From Humulus lupulus (taxonomy: Eukaryota > Streptophyta > Magnoliopsida > Rosales > Cannabaceae), in contig NC_084794.1 of assembly GCF_963169125.1 (NCBI RefSeq), forward strand, positions 89,759,018 to 89,823,017: a DNA stretch of 64,000 nt. The letters run 5' to 3'. The notes beneath the pieces were generated by a model, which did no database searches, was not told where the DNA came from, and worked only from the letters and a program-made list of their open reading frames with translations. The translations under genes were made by a program, and so were the position numbers. Below are positions 11,511-24,179 of the stretch, in pieces; the first letter of the stretch is position 1; every line of letters begins with the position of its first letter.

Positions 11511-14180
11511 TATACATAATTTAGATTTATTATGAAAAAATCACGTAAAGCGTATACAAAATAATAATATTAGATAAAAGTACACATACAACAAGATTTT
11601 TTAATTTTATTTTTGACACTTTAATTATTCAGAATTTCTCGATAATATATAAGAGGTTCAATATACAATGAACATCATCATGAAAATATATTCCTACCAC
11701 ACCATCTTTTAAAAAAATATTTAAAAAGATATATTTTTTAGTAATTTAAAAAATTGTGCGAATGACGGTAATGTTTTATAATATTTTTATATAGTGGGAT
11801 AACACTTTAATAAATATGACTAGTTTTTTTTAGAGATAAACATGACTAGTTTTAATTTAATTAAATTATAAGTATTTGCATTTAATTAGTTATTTAAACT
11901 TGCTAAAAAAATTAGTTATTCAAACTAAATACTACTATATAAAAATCTATCTGACTAAAAAAATATACTAAAATTTAATGACCAATTTATTAATGTAACG
12001 CAACTAAACTTAACCACCACATTTGTGATTTTACTATAATAATGAATTAAGCTACGTGGGATATAATTAGAGTTAGGTGTAGCTAACGGTCATGATGACT
12101 ATTTCTAGTTTTTCTACTATTTTATTGGTGGTTTTTATTTTCTTCAAGTTTTTTGCGTATTTCTTCACCAAGAAAAAATCACTACGTGGCATATTTATAA
12201 AGCTCCACGTTATTCTGTCTTTAGTTTAATGAATTAAGAATAATAATATGTGCATTAGAATTATTCAACAAAACATTGTACTAACTAATGTGATACTATT
12301 TTTATAAATAATAAATTTCAACCAAAATAAAATAAAATGAAAAGTTTAATCTGAAATAAATTTGATTGGTTAAATAATAATTTCACATCAATTAATGTAA
12401 TATTTTAGTGTATATAACATTACTTATTCAGTAACTACCGGTTGGATGTGGAGTTGGGTCATGACAAGTTAGCTACACGTGGCAAAGATGTAGTTAACTT
12501 GAAATATTTTCTGAAGAGGGAATTCAATTGAGATGTTTTTTCATGACAAAATAAGTGTTGTAATGTGAAGAAGAAAAGCAAACTATCACTTGTCACGATT
12601 CTAGTGGTTAAAATTGAGTTTAGCCCCACAATTCTTTTTTTCCAAAACCCTAACTCAATTCAATAATAATATATTAATATTCACTTTTTCTTTTTATTCC
12701 CTTGAGTTGTTTTAAATACATATTATTCAAATGCATACATCTATATTGTTAAAAAAAATGCATACATCAATATATTGGACTACTATAATTTTATTTCTTT
12801 CTAAAAAAAGTACTTCAAAATACTTAAATAACAAACTTTTAACTCGTGGCAAATGAAGCAATTGGGGTTTGACAGAAGTATTTTATATATAATACCAATT
12901 GGATGTATTTTTAAACTGTGAATAGTTTTTTATACAATTTTTGTTATGACTTTACATATTGTAATTATTTAGAATATTTTATAAATTTTTAAAAAATTTT
13001 AAATAATATATAATGTCAAAAATTAATTTAAAAATACTAATTTTTGTATGTATATGAAAAAATAATATATTTGAACCAGACAAAAAAATATTTAAGATTG
13101 AAGAGTTAAAGAAAGCCACACACTAGTATAACTCTTTTTTCTAGCATCTACCGTAGAAACACCAAAAAAATGTAAAATAAAATAATAAAATGAGGGAATG
13201 GAATTTTCTGGTTCATTCAAAAGAAAAAGTTATTCTTTTCTGTAATTATGCTGAGTGAGAGTTTGAAATGACTGAAAACATCTCATCAATTAAAGGATAT
13301 TCAAAAGTGAAAAGTGTAACGCTAGCGAGTTCTTTGGATATCTTCTTCTTCTACATTTCTACAACGTGTATTTTTTGGGCTTTAGATTCTAACCATATCC
13401 ATCAAGTATTTATTTAGTTTTTTTCTTAAAAAAATTATGATTACTGCCAACAAATTATTATACCTACATTACAATTATCTGAAATTTAAATTTTAAAAAT
13501 GGGGACTTGGTAAGTCAAAATTTATATGATAATACATTTATTTTTATGGGTTTGATTTAGGTGGTTTTAATAAATAAATTTGATACCGGTCTGTAAAAGG
13601 AAAACAGATTAATAAAATACAAAAATTGAAAATATGATTAAAACAATATCCCTACCGACGACTTGTAGAAATATTTTGGCACTTGCGGGCCAACTAACGT
13701 CACATATTTGTTCAAACATTATATAAATATACTTATAAAAGTATATATAGATTTTAAAATATAAATAATTTTGTACATACACATGTAATTTTTCATAAAA
13801 TAATATAAATATAAATAACTAAATATAATAACTGAATGTATAGTAGCTAAAATGTTAAATTGGATTGGATCCAAAGAAAAAACAAAAATTAAAAAAACGT
13901 ACGTGGTGCAACAGACTTCTAGTGGAATATAGAGCTTACTTTCCATAAAGAACGTATTCGGGTATGCCTAACCCTAGGAATTTCGAGATAAGAATTAAAA
14001 TTCTGGAGTACACTCCGAAAGAGGGGTATACTAGTACACCTCTGTAGTGTTTTCGTAAAAAGTTATAATTTAATTTTTTTATATTTATTTTATAATATAT
14101 ATTGTAGTTATTTAGGATATTATTAAATTTTTTAAAAAAATTATGAATAATTTATAGTATTAAAAATATAGTTCAAATAT
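11511..14180. other. AT-rich non-coding stretch, no gene found
   Basis: No credible reading frame. A segment at about 12930-13045 is a diverged relative of 14060-14175 (shared words TATTGTAATTATTTAG and long A/T tracts), so at least one old repeat family is present twice. I cannot assign a class. Confidence 0.6.
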
Positions 14181-14491
14181 CACAACAAGAAAAAATAGTT
14201 TTTATAGCTGGATTTACTTCATATTTTGCTAAAATTCTCAATTGTAGTAGTTTGGAGCGAAGTAAAAAGTAGTCAAAAGTGAAAAATAGACTTTCTACTT
14301 CAGTTTTTACATAATAACTGAAGTAGAAAACCTCTTTTTTTTAATAATTATTTCTGATTATTTTGAAATGGTCTAATTATATGGATTTATAATTATATAT
14401 TCTTACAATTAGAATTGGTTATGAATGTTTTTTTTTGAATGAAAATATGCTAAATTTCATTAATTAGAAATGTCATACATAAGTATATAAA

Positions 14492-14638
14492 GAGTAATGA
14501 TATGTGCACCCAAAATATGTGTCAGTTTAGTCTAGTCAATCACATTTATTAAAACTGGGACCTATTGTTTTAAAAAGCAGTGACACGTCATTGTGTGTAA
14601 TGTTTGAGTACATATTTTGGGTGCACATATCATTACTC
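14492..14638. mobile_element. Mutator-type MITE, 147 bp, with perfect 29-bp TIRs
   Basis: Terminal inverted repeats GAGTAATGATATGTGCACCC... match perfectly over 29 bases. The 9-bp TSD GTATATAAA is exact on both sides (14483-14491, 14639-14647). A 9-bp duplication is the hallmark of Mutator-like elements. A diverged relative lies in intron 1 of the raffinose synthase gene (25484-25610). Confidence 0.9.
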
Positions 14639-14740
14639 GTATATAAAACACAAGTACTTAAGTAAGATAGCTAGCCTTAACATTAATACATTTACATAAA
14701 ACTAAACTTAGAACTAAACAAACTCATAAACAAAATAGGC

Positions 14741-17288
14741 TTACTGATAAATGTATGTCATCAATTGATCTAACCATTCGTGTTGGATTGGCAAGAGGTC
14801 TGCAATCTCACAATATTGCTTCTTCCCATCAAACTGTAAAATTAATTAATAACAACATTGATTATTTTATAGATTATTGATACCAAAATAAGTTATAAAA
14901 AATAAACTTACTTTTTCTTTTAAGGTTTCTATTACATTTGATGCCCGCACAAGATCTCTAATGTACTTCAATACATAAAAACCACATTCATGACTTTGTG
15001 GTTGTTTTGGATATGCAACATTGAATATTTTTGTAGGATTGCCGAGTAATTCATTGGAAGAAGCCTTATAATATGCACTATTTAAAAAGAAAAATAACAA
15101 AAGTTATTAAAATGTAGTAACATGTAATAGTTGTTGCGTATTAATAAATATTTTTAAAAATTTAAAACTTACCTCATTATCATTGAATCAATTTCTTCAG
15201 AACGTTTGTGTGCTTTCAGTGGATCCAAGAGCACGATTTTTCCTTTTGGCATAGCAATCACCAACATCCAATGTTCCCTAAAATAATAAGCGCGTTAAAT
15301 AAAATAATTAAATTTTTAATATGAATAATCAAATAAGAAAAATTTATAGTATTTCTTACCGTATGTTCTAAGGTATAAAGTATAGTTGACTAACTCTATT
15401 CATGGTCATCAACCAATTTGCCAAGTCAATGGTTGATCGTTCTACATCGTTAGCATTATTAATGCTAAGACGCTTAGTGTCAAAAAACTTGTAAAAGACA
15501 CGCTGATTTGGAAATAGGGACTCCCAAATGCATCTGCAAAATTTTCTTAAGTGTTAAATATTTTTGAAAAATTTCAGCAGAGTTTCCCCTATAAATAGGA
15601 CTACCCAAACCTGTAAACATTCAATTTACTATGAAAATATGAAATAGATCACAGAGCGATATTCATAACCATTTTAAATTTTATATCATTCCAAAGAATT
15701 AGTTGAAGGGATACCTTAGTCCGAATATCATTGCTGAGCCTCCAATCATATGCAAAGTAGCAACTTGTTCCACATCCTCTGAAGTTATAAAGATTGACTC
15801 ACGATTCATGAATGATGGGTCCACTGGAATTGAGACTACTTTATTTATTCCCTTAACTCTGCAAAATTCTCTCACCATAAACTGAAGGCTAACATGGATG
15901 AGATTCATGATGTGATCGGCAAATGGTTGGCCTTCTATCAGAGTGTAATCTGGATTGACGTGAGATCTAGCTGATGACAGATGTGGGCTAGTGTTGCGAA
16001 AATTAAAGTTACGCAAGTATACGTAATCACTTTTGTAGTTTATTTCAGTAAGACCGATATCGTTCCCACGGAGACTGATTATCAAGTGCCAATAGCCTAT
16101 TTTATTTTCTATTTGGTAATCAAAAATTGGAATTTTTAAATCTAAAATAATAAATAATAGAATTAAATTAAAAACAACAAAGAACAATAATCTTGCAGCA
16201 AACTTGATTAAATATATATAAAAGAAATTATGGATTCTAATCTCCTCTACTATCCACTTTATTATTCATTAACGTAATCATAGAGATAATTCTTCTCATT
16301 AAGATGAAAGACATGCAAAAGTATTAAATATTCGAGTTAAGAAATATAAAACTCGACCTAATGCAAATTCTCTATATTTCTATGAGAAATTTAAACAATA
16401 AGAAGCAATGAACTCAGTCCTAAATCACATAGACCAATTTGATACTCTCGTTCTAAATTGAAATCTATGTCTATTCAATTTTAGCATATCCAAATCTCAC
16501 TTCTCAGATTTTTATTCGTATTCATAAATAGCATGTAAAATGTGTGTAATCAATCACATACCTAATAAACACAAATTGAATAAATATGAAGAAGAAATTA
16601 AAAAACTTGCATTAATTCATAATAAAGATTTAAGAGATTCAATTAAAAACCCTAAATAGAATTTAGTTCATGTTCATCACTAAGAAATCTATAAACATGA
16701 AATTAACATAAACTAAAAGTAAAAAGAGAAGAAAAAAAACTCTAAATAATAGATCCAATCTTCATCCAAAGCACTCCTAAGACTCTTCTCCCAGTCTAGG
16801 TCTGCAAAAGTGCCTCCTCCTCTCTCCTTAATCGTAATTTAAACCTAATTAGCATTTTTTAAACATGAAATGACCAAAACACCCTTAATTAAAAATCAGC
16901 GTTTTTCTCATTTGTAGACGTATCCTGCGGTCGTAGGAATGCCCCGGAAATACCAAAACTCTTTTGGACTTGCGGCCGCAAGACACTCTTCCTGCAGTCG
17001 CAGGAAGCACTCCGAAACTCCGTTTTCCACCAATTTTTGTCATTTTATCGATTTTTCCACCATGTTTCCATACCTAAGTCATCTAGGTCCTTCGACACCT
17101 GAAAATATACAAAAACAAATGTAAAATAGAATAAAACAAAACAAACACCTAATACTTTACCTAAAAAAAAACACACATAGATAAACAAGTCTAAAACTTG
17201 TTTATCAGCTAGTCATAGAATTACGATTCGTCTTATCCTTGGATGGGCATGTTGACATAAGAGGTCTCTTTTTTAGAGGACACTACGC
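14741..17288 (-). pseudogene. CACTA-B gene ending in a Ulp1/C48-type protease, interrupted by a solo LTR
   Basis: Minus-strand exons: about 17288-17208 joined over the LTR to 15991-15715, then 15533-15360, 15277-15173, 15077-14912 and 14833-14741. All introns are GT-AG and phases agree across every junction, which strongly supports the model. The product contains a segment before the protease (SFMNRESIFITSEDVEQV), then Ulp1 motifs: His in REHWMLVIAMP, Asp in IVLLDPLK, and Gln/Cys in PQSHECGFYVLKY, followed by a short tail ending YIYQ. One in-frame TAG just upstream of the catalytic His, where a Tyr or similar residue is expected, breaks it. N-terminal exons upstream of 17288 are unclear. The protease is related to, but clearly different from, the one in CACTA-A. 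Confidence 0.75.
15992..17207 (-). mobile_element. Solo LTR, Athila-like, in the CACTA-B Ulp1 gene
   Basis: Bounded by the exact 5-bp TSD GCTAG (15987-15991, 17208-17212). Read on minus it starts TGATAAACAAG and ends TTTTCGCAACA, preceded by the GTGGGAACGATATCGG...ACTTGCG phrase typical of Athila LTR ends. Excising it rejoins one exon in frame. The TGATAA start and a short palindrome after it resemble the solo LTR at 2472-4482, but the bodies differ. It contains GC-rich words (CTTGCGGCCGCAAG, CCTGCAGTCGCAGG) near 16920-17010. Confidence 0.88.
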
Positions 17289-18025
17289 AACATCAAGTAA
17301 AAAGAATATTAAAATAATGGACCAACAAATATTTTATTATGTAACAAATTAAATAATTCTTTTATACCTCATCAGTCATAATGAACAACACTTTGATCAT
17401 CTTCAAGCTATTTATTTTTTCAAATATTTAAAAAGCAAATTCATCTTGTCACAATTTCTAAAATTTACTAATATACATATATATATTTATAATAAACCAA
17501 ATTTTTATCACATTATTTAAAATAACAAAATAAACAAATAGTTAGAAAAGTTAACAAAATATTAATAAATTTAATTATAAAATTTGGAATAACATAAAAA
17601 AAACATAGAAAAAAAAATTATCATCAAAACAATGTTTTAGTAATTCGTTTTGAAGCTAAAAAACACCTTGCAATGACAAAAATCTGATCAAAATTCGGCA
17701 AGAAACACCAAGAAACCGTGAGAAATAATACTCACGGCCAAATGTATTTTTTTCCTCTAAAAAACAAAAAAAGAAGGATTTTGAGGCTATATTTCAGTTT
17801 ATAATGAAGGAAAGTGGTAAGAAATAATGAAAAAACAAAAAAAAAAGGGTTTGATTTAAGAAAATGGTGTTACCGCACGGTTACGTTAATGAAGGTTTTT
17901 GGGGTTTTCAACAGAGGAGAGAGAGGGATTATGACCGTTCGGGTCGAAGAAAAGGGTTTTAAAACCCTTCTACTTCGGTTTTTATATAAAAACCGCAATC
18001 AAAAGGTTTTAAGGGGGTTGGGATG

Positions 18026-18112
18026 TGCACTTTCTACTGCGGTTTTTATGTAAAAATCGAAGTAGAAAGTATCTACTTCAGTTTTTACATAAAAACCGCA
18101 GTAGAAAGTGCA
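18026..18112. repeat. CACTA-B subterminal hairpin
   Basis: 41-base arms (two mismatches) around a 5-base loop; the arms read TGCACTTTCTACTGCGG... A second, shorter hairpin of the same words lies at the left end (14282-14330). Likely transposase-accessory binding repeats. Confidence 0.7.
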
Positions 18113-18406
18113 CAGTCACTAATAAGGGACGCGTTTGACTTTGCCCTTTTTTTACATCTTTATTCTCTCTAAACAGAAGTCACGGGCCTGTGCAACCAAA
18201 CATGATCCTCTTTCAATTGAATTTTTAACTTCGTTTTTTTTAAAAGCGAAATAGTATCTAATTTTGTTTAAGCGCCAAATTCAAAAGTGAAGTAAAAGAG
18301 TTTAAAAAGGCTTTTACTTTAGTTTTTTTTGTATACTGAGTATAAAAACCTATATTTCTAGTAGTGCATCATATTTTAAGCGCCAAATTGTTTGAACTAT
18401 ATTTTT

Positions 18407-19632
18407 GGCACAGTAAATTATTCAGAATTGTCCAAAAAATTTCAAGACATCTTAAATACACCGTCATATAAAACAATTAAAATTATAGCTATTTAAATGC
18501 TAAAAACATGCTGTGTACTTTGTTAATTATATAGTGTTTTACATTAGACAAGAGATCTCATAAAGTTAAAGAAACATAATATATGTATATTGGCAATTGA
18601 ATGAATGCTTTATTTTATTTTATTTTTGTAATATGGTGTGGATTCTCTTAGAGATATGAATTGTTTTACTTTATATTAATAAAGGATCTCTTAAAGTATA
18701 CAACTGCTTTACTTTAGATTAATTAAGGATCTCTTAAAGTTCATACAAGTATTTTAAGGTGTCGTTTCTTTTATTTGTTTCCTAGTAGAAGGTTAATGAG
18801 AACTTTTCAAGTATTTGCGGTATAAATATTTCATGTTTTATTTAATTTTTTAATTTTATGGTAAAAATGTTCAATGTTCAATAAATGTTAAACATAAATA
18901 CCTATATTTTTTTCTTTGCAGAAAAAATACCTAAAATTGTTAAAACATTGTTTTTTTTTTCTTTCAGTAGCTCTTATATGTTGGGATTGTTAAACATGTT
19001 TACTAATCGTTATGTATCTAATGCTCGATATAACCACCATAGATTTAATCAGGGCATTTATGTATTTAATTATTTAGGAAGTTACCCAAACTTGTAAGTT
19101 ACTTTTTATTGTACGGTTACCCAATATTGTCCACCACAATTCCCTATAAATATAAAGGGAATTGACACTAAAAGGGATCGACTTTTTGTATGCTAAAACT
19201 TTGTAGAAATTTTCATAAACAATTTCTCCAAGAGTTCCTAAATAAAATTAAGAGTGACTCGTATACTATGTAGATTTTAACTATTGAACTACGTAAAATC
19301 TTGTGCATTCAAACTTTCAGTTTATTATAAGTTTAATATCTCTATTTTAGATTTCTTAATCATTTGTTGGCGAAAAACCGTGTCAACAAATGACATGTGG
19401 TAAGATAAGTTTTGTTAATTAGTTGGTTTAACAATATTACTTGGCATTTGTTGCATTTTTTTTTATACATGATCTTAAGATATGACTGTTATTTTTGAAT
19501 GGATGGTTACCATATATTTATTTTGAAAGGGATGTATAAATAAAATCATTTCACTATTAAAGATACCCTTTATTTTGAAAGAATTTCAGTGTCGAGATTG
19601 ATAACGAAAGTCTAACTTGGCGGTTTTAGCCT
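18407..19632. other. AT-rich non-coding stretch
   Basis: No gene seen. An 18-base phrase TTAAGGATCTCTTAAAGT recurs with small changes at about 18680 and 18727. Short open frames (for example 18885-19097) look random. Confidence 0.6.
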
Positions 19633-19640
19633 GCCGAGAT

Positions 19641-20184
19641 TAGGGGTGAGCATCTAAACTGGCAAACCGTGGCGACCGACCGCACCGCACCACACTACAC
19701 CGCAAGCCGCAGTGTCAAAAATGGAATGGTTCGGTATGGTTTGTATTTTAGCTAAACTGCGCGGTGTGGTGCGGTGCGCGGTTTGACCGTGTAAAATTTT
19801 GGTTTGCACCACACCGCACCGTATACTTACAAATATGTTAAAAAAAAAAAAAACTTTACATATATACCACTTTTTAGTAACCCAATATGAAACTAGGAGC
19901 CCACTTAAATTAGGGTATAACCTTATTCTCTAACACATCATACACAACAACAATTCCTTCATCTCTCATCTCATTTGCGCCTCCTCCCTATCACCATATC
20001 TATCTCACACATTTTTTAACACCATAGAAAACCACCCAAACCACACCGCAAAAAATAGTTTGGTTTGGTCGGTTTGGTGCAACGAAATCACACCGCACAG
20101 TGTGTTCTAGCTACTACACCGCACTTCTGGCGTGGTGTATTAAAAAGTGTTCAAACCGCCCAAACCACACCGTGCACACCCCTA
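19641..20184. mobile_element. hAT-type non-autonomous element (MITE), 544 bp
   Basis: Ends TAGGGGTGAGCA and TGCACACCCCTA are inverted repeats. The 8-bp flanks GCCGAGAT (19633-19640) and GTCGAGAT (20185-20192) match at 7 of 8, as expected for hAT duplications. The interior is rich in CACCGCACC / GGTGCGGTG words in both orientations near both ends, which would fold back strongly. No transposase frame. Confidence 0.85.
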
Positions 20185-20192
20185 GTCGAGAT

Positions 20193-21416
20193 TGCGTACC
20201 CATTCTCGTGATATAAGCCTACTGAGATTGGTCATTTTTTGACCATATGTGGAGTAATCTTGACACACTTGTTGGAGCCCGCCAAGATAGGCTTGAAACC
20301 CTACAACTAATAATGCATTCTTATAATTAAAAAAGAAGTCTCTAGAGATTCCTTGAATTTCGTAAACTTTAGGAAAAAAAATAGGGTTTATACTTTTTTA
20401 GATCCTGTATTTTGTCTTATTACATGTTTAGATCTTGTGTTATTTTAGACTTTGTGTGTTTATAAAATAGTTCAAATAAACTCCTAAATTTAATTTTGAT
20501 CAAAATTTGTTGAACTAAAATTACAAATAATTCACAAAATTAACAATTTAGGATAAAAAAGCAAAAAATTTATTAAAACACAAAATCCAAATAAGAGATA
20601 ATACAAATCCCAAAGTTTAAAATGATATAAACCAAAAAAAAAAAATCATTTACCTACTAACGTATACAGTGTCCTTTAGGACGAGTGGAAGATTCCCACG
20701 CACTGCTTTTTCTTTATATGTCTATATATTCTTTTTTTTTTGTTTCTTTTTTGACATTATTTCTAAACCCAAAGTTTTGATAAAATGTATTTTGTACAAA
20801 TTAATTTCCATTTCATTTTCTACAGGGTTGAATGTCGTAGAAGATACATAAATAACGTGTCTAAGATGGCACATTTAATTAATACTAGATGACAAAATCT
20901 CAAACGGCACTACGAATAAACTGTAAATTATTTTAATAAATTACCATTTTTCATATAAAAAGTGATTATTATTTAGCGATTCTGGTTCACTCAAAGTCAA
21001 ACTCTTGTAAAGACTGTCTTATATATTTAAATTTAATAAATATTAGAACAATTAGTTAATTTATCCAAGTAGTATGTTTTTTCCCCTTAATTTTGACATT
21101 ATTTTCAAATATTCTCTAAATGATAAAATTAGTCTTCTTTTACCCTTAACTAGTTCTTTTAATATAAATTTACTTAATTTTTTTTATCTAATATCAATTA
21201 TTACCCAAATTGATAAAATTGTTTCATTTTCATCTTTAAATTTGATATTTCTTATTAATTTAATTTTTTAGTTTTTATATAAATATTAAGATCATTTATT
21301 TTTTTCACCTCTAACACACGCTATTAGAAAATATATATAAAATTAGTTAAATGAATATCTATTAATTTGTGTTATAATATATAACTGAGTAAAATTTATT
21401 CAAAACATAAAACACA
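20193..21416. other. AT-rich non-coding stretch
   Basis: No credible gene, RNA or repeat boundary recognised. Only long A and T runs. Confidence 0.6.
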
Positions 21417-21425
21417 TTAAATTAA

Positions 21426-22822
21426 GGGAAAATAGCGGTGAAAATACCAAATCTTTTAAAACAGTACCACTTATATACCAAAACAAAAAAAGTGGTGGCA
21501 AAAATATCAAATGTTACAATTTGAGTGCACCGTTAATGTTATTCTGTTATCTCTTTTAAATGGTCTATGTGTCATTATTTCATTGGTCAAACTAGATTTC
21601 ATTAAAATAAGCATTTGAATATATTTTTTTAAATCAATTAAAATCCTAAAATACTTTTAATAAAAACTTAAAATAAATTAAACAAAACCTAAATCAATAT
21701 AAAACTCAGCTCATAAATAGGAACCCGTGAAAATCAACAATAAAAACAAAGTAGTTTAATTAAAAAAATCTTCATAAGAGAAGAGGAAGATCTACCTTCT
21801 GGGTTTCGGGCAAGACTCGAAGGAGAGAATGAATTGGAGCTTAGGTTGTACGTGCAAAAAATGTGACTTGACTTTTTATGTTTGACTGCTTCTTCTCAAT
21901 TTCATTTCTTTTTTTTTCTATTTTTTGGGTCATTAGGAAAACAATAGGTGTTGGTTCTCTGAGTGGGTAGACACTCTGATTGTTGAAGATTAAAAATTGA
22001 GAAAAATATGTAAATCTCTAATGTTGATTCTCTTTGTTTTCCTGTATTTTTCTATGAGGGATCTCACTTTATAATGTATTGGATCTGTTTTTGTACTGGG
22101 CTCTTATGAGTTGTAATATATAATTTGGTCTTATATGAGTTTAATGGAAGATGTGATATCTGGTTGACTTTCTCCACTGGTAGTGGCCTTGGTATATTTT
22201 TGATATCCAATTGTTTTTGTTAACTGATTATCTAAATTGATTATAATTTCCTCAGGAACAGACTATTTAGAATTCAATGGAAAATTTTACCATGTTATTT
22301 CGTGCATTTTATTTGGTGCAAAAAAACAAATACAAAACACATAGTATCAATGCAATCCATTGAGATTATATACTGCTGATATAACTATCCAAATTAAAAA
22401 AAAAAATTGTTACAAATTAAGTTTTGATAGTGCTGCAATAAACAAGTCTGTTTACCAATATACTGATGCAAATACACCATAAATAAATGTTGCAAATTCA
22501 GCATAATTGCTGTCAAAATAGAACTTCACACAATAAGACTTGTTCCAAAAGACCCATTACACCATAAGTCAGATTCTATCAGCAACACATTGATGTAATT
22601 ACACCAGAATAACTGCTGCAAATTAAGCATAATTGCTGTCAAAATAAAAGTTTAACTTGACCAACAAAATAATGACACGTAGCTTATTTGAATGAGATAA
22701 CAGAATGACATTAACGGGTGCACTCAAATTATAATGTTTGGTACTTTTGCCACCAATTTTTTTGTTTTGGTATATAAGTGGTACCGTTTTAAAAGAATTG
22801 GTATTTTCGCCGCCATTTTCCC
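21426..22822. mobile_element. Non-autonomous Mutator-like element (MULE), 1397 bp, long TIRs
   Basis: Starts GGGAAAATAGCGGTGAAAAT; the other end read backwards is GGGAAAATGGCGGCGAAAAT. The two ends stay similar for roughly 150 bases. The exact 9-bp TSD TTAAATTAA flanks it (21417-21425, 22823-22831). No transposase is encoded. The non-repetitive core (about 21780-22200) is less AT-rich and one frame at about 21930 reads NNRCWFSEWVDTLIVED, which resembles the second half of a plant GRF-type zinc finger, so a captured gene fragment is possible. Confidence 0.85.
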
Positions 22823-22831
22823 TTAAATTAA

Positions 22832-24060
22832 TTATAATTTTATTAGCCATAAATGTAAATTAATAAATAACCAAATAAATAATATAAAAAATTTATAAAT
22901 CCACTTTTTTTTTTCGTTCTTATTTTTATATGTTATTTACTCATATTTAATGTATACATTTATTTTGAAAAAAAATAAATATTTTAACAAACTCACATTT
23001 AATTTTTTTAATAAATAAAAACCATAACAAAACTATATAAGTAGAATTTTTTTTAGTTTTTTCTGAATCAATATTTTCACATTTCTTTTTACTTGTAGCT
23101 AATAGATATACTAATAACATTATAAAAAATTGTCTTGCTTAAAATTTTTCTAACTATTTAATCAATAATATAATCCAACAAAAAAATCACAATCAACTTC
23201 TATAAATAATAGGTAAAATATGAATAATTTTTTTTGTTTTAATTTACATAGTAATTGAATAAACAAATTAATTATATGTTTAAATTATTATAATAAAAAT
23301 AAAATTTTAGGGTAAAACTAAAATATTTTTATCATTTATGTGCTATTTTGTTTTAGACTAAAAATATGGGGATAAATTTATATTAAAAAGATTAGTTAGG
23401 GAAAAAAAGACTAACTTTTTTATTTAGGAGGCAATTGAAGAAAACGTGAAAAGTAAGTAGAATGGCTAACTAATTTGAGTATCACACGCAACTTAAAATG
23501 TAAAATAACAACCCCCTTAATAAACATACCCCACTCCCTATGTGTATACCAAAACTTGCATTTATTTTTTTCTTTTGTCGAAGTGATCAATGAACAGAAG
23601 AAAGCAACTATTTTTCAAACAGATAATTTAAACAATTATTCCTAATTAGAAAAAATAAATAATTATTTCTCCTCTTAGAATTTGGATGACTCATTATTCA
23701 TTAGCCCTCAAAGATTTTGTGTTAGAAATTAGATAAATAAATATAAATAATAAAAAATTGAAAGTTCCAACCGACTCCATCATCCAACTTCTTACGAAGC
23801 TTCCCCACCCTTAAACCTTTGCCTATATATATTTGGACTAGTTTCATATTTACTCATTCAAGTTAATGAAAATACTACTAATTATACAAACTCACTTGAT
23901 TTCATTTCATCACTCTCTTTACTTAATCATCTCAATTATATATATACGATACTTTTCATCTTTTTCAGTACAGAATCTTTTTCTGATTCTCCATTAACTC
24001 ACTGATCATTCTATAGTACATTAATATAATCATATTCCTTCAGTTCATTATCTTTTTTTC
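22832..24060. other. Upstream region of the raffinose synthase gene
   Basis: AT-rich, no gene. It is the likely distal promoter of the gene at 24180. I see no clear G-box or other element I would vouch for. The MULE ends 1.36 kb before the start codon. Confidence 0.5.
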
Positions 24061-24064
24061 TCCT

Positions 24065-24071
24065 ATATAAA
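24065..24071 (+). promoter_or_regulatory. TATA box of the raffinose synthase gene
   Basis: TATATAA lies 109 bases before the ATG. It is followed by CT-rich sequence without upstream ATGs in good context, giving an expected transcription start near 24095-24105 and a leader of about 80 bases. Confidence 0.65.
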
Positions 24072-24179
24072 CCCATTACAGTCTTCGTTTCCCTTCATTC
24101 CATCATACCCAGAGAAACCACTATTCTCTGCTCATCTTTCCTACATTTATAGCTTTGTTTCACTCTCTTTTCGACCACC

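Larger units (their letters stand above)
14181..18366 (-). mobile_element. CACTA transposon CACTA-B, both ends present
   Basis: Left end CACAACAAGAAAAAATAG (14181). Right end, read as reverse complement from 18366, CACTACTAGAAATATAGG. After a few mismatches both continue with TTTTTATA. The flanking 3-mers are TAT and CAT, so the expected 3-bp duplication is imperfect. Subterminal repeats with the word CTACTTCGGTTTTTAYATAA occur at both ends (14282-14330, 17960-18112). The interior holds a minus-strand spliced Ulp1-type gene, a solo LTR and a MITE. No TNP2-like transposase is left, so it is non-autonomous. Confidence 0.8.
14162..18406. repeat. 16-bp inverted repeat flanking CACTA-B
   Basis: AAAAATATAGTTCAAA (14162-14177) is repeated in reverse complement at 18391-18406. 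The similarity continues more weakly outward (GAATAATTTA words on both sides). CACTA-B therefore sits in the loop of an older inverted-repeat element or MITE. Confidence 0.6.
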
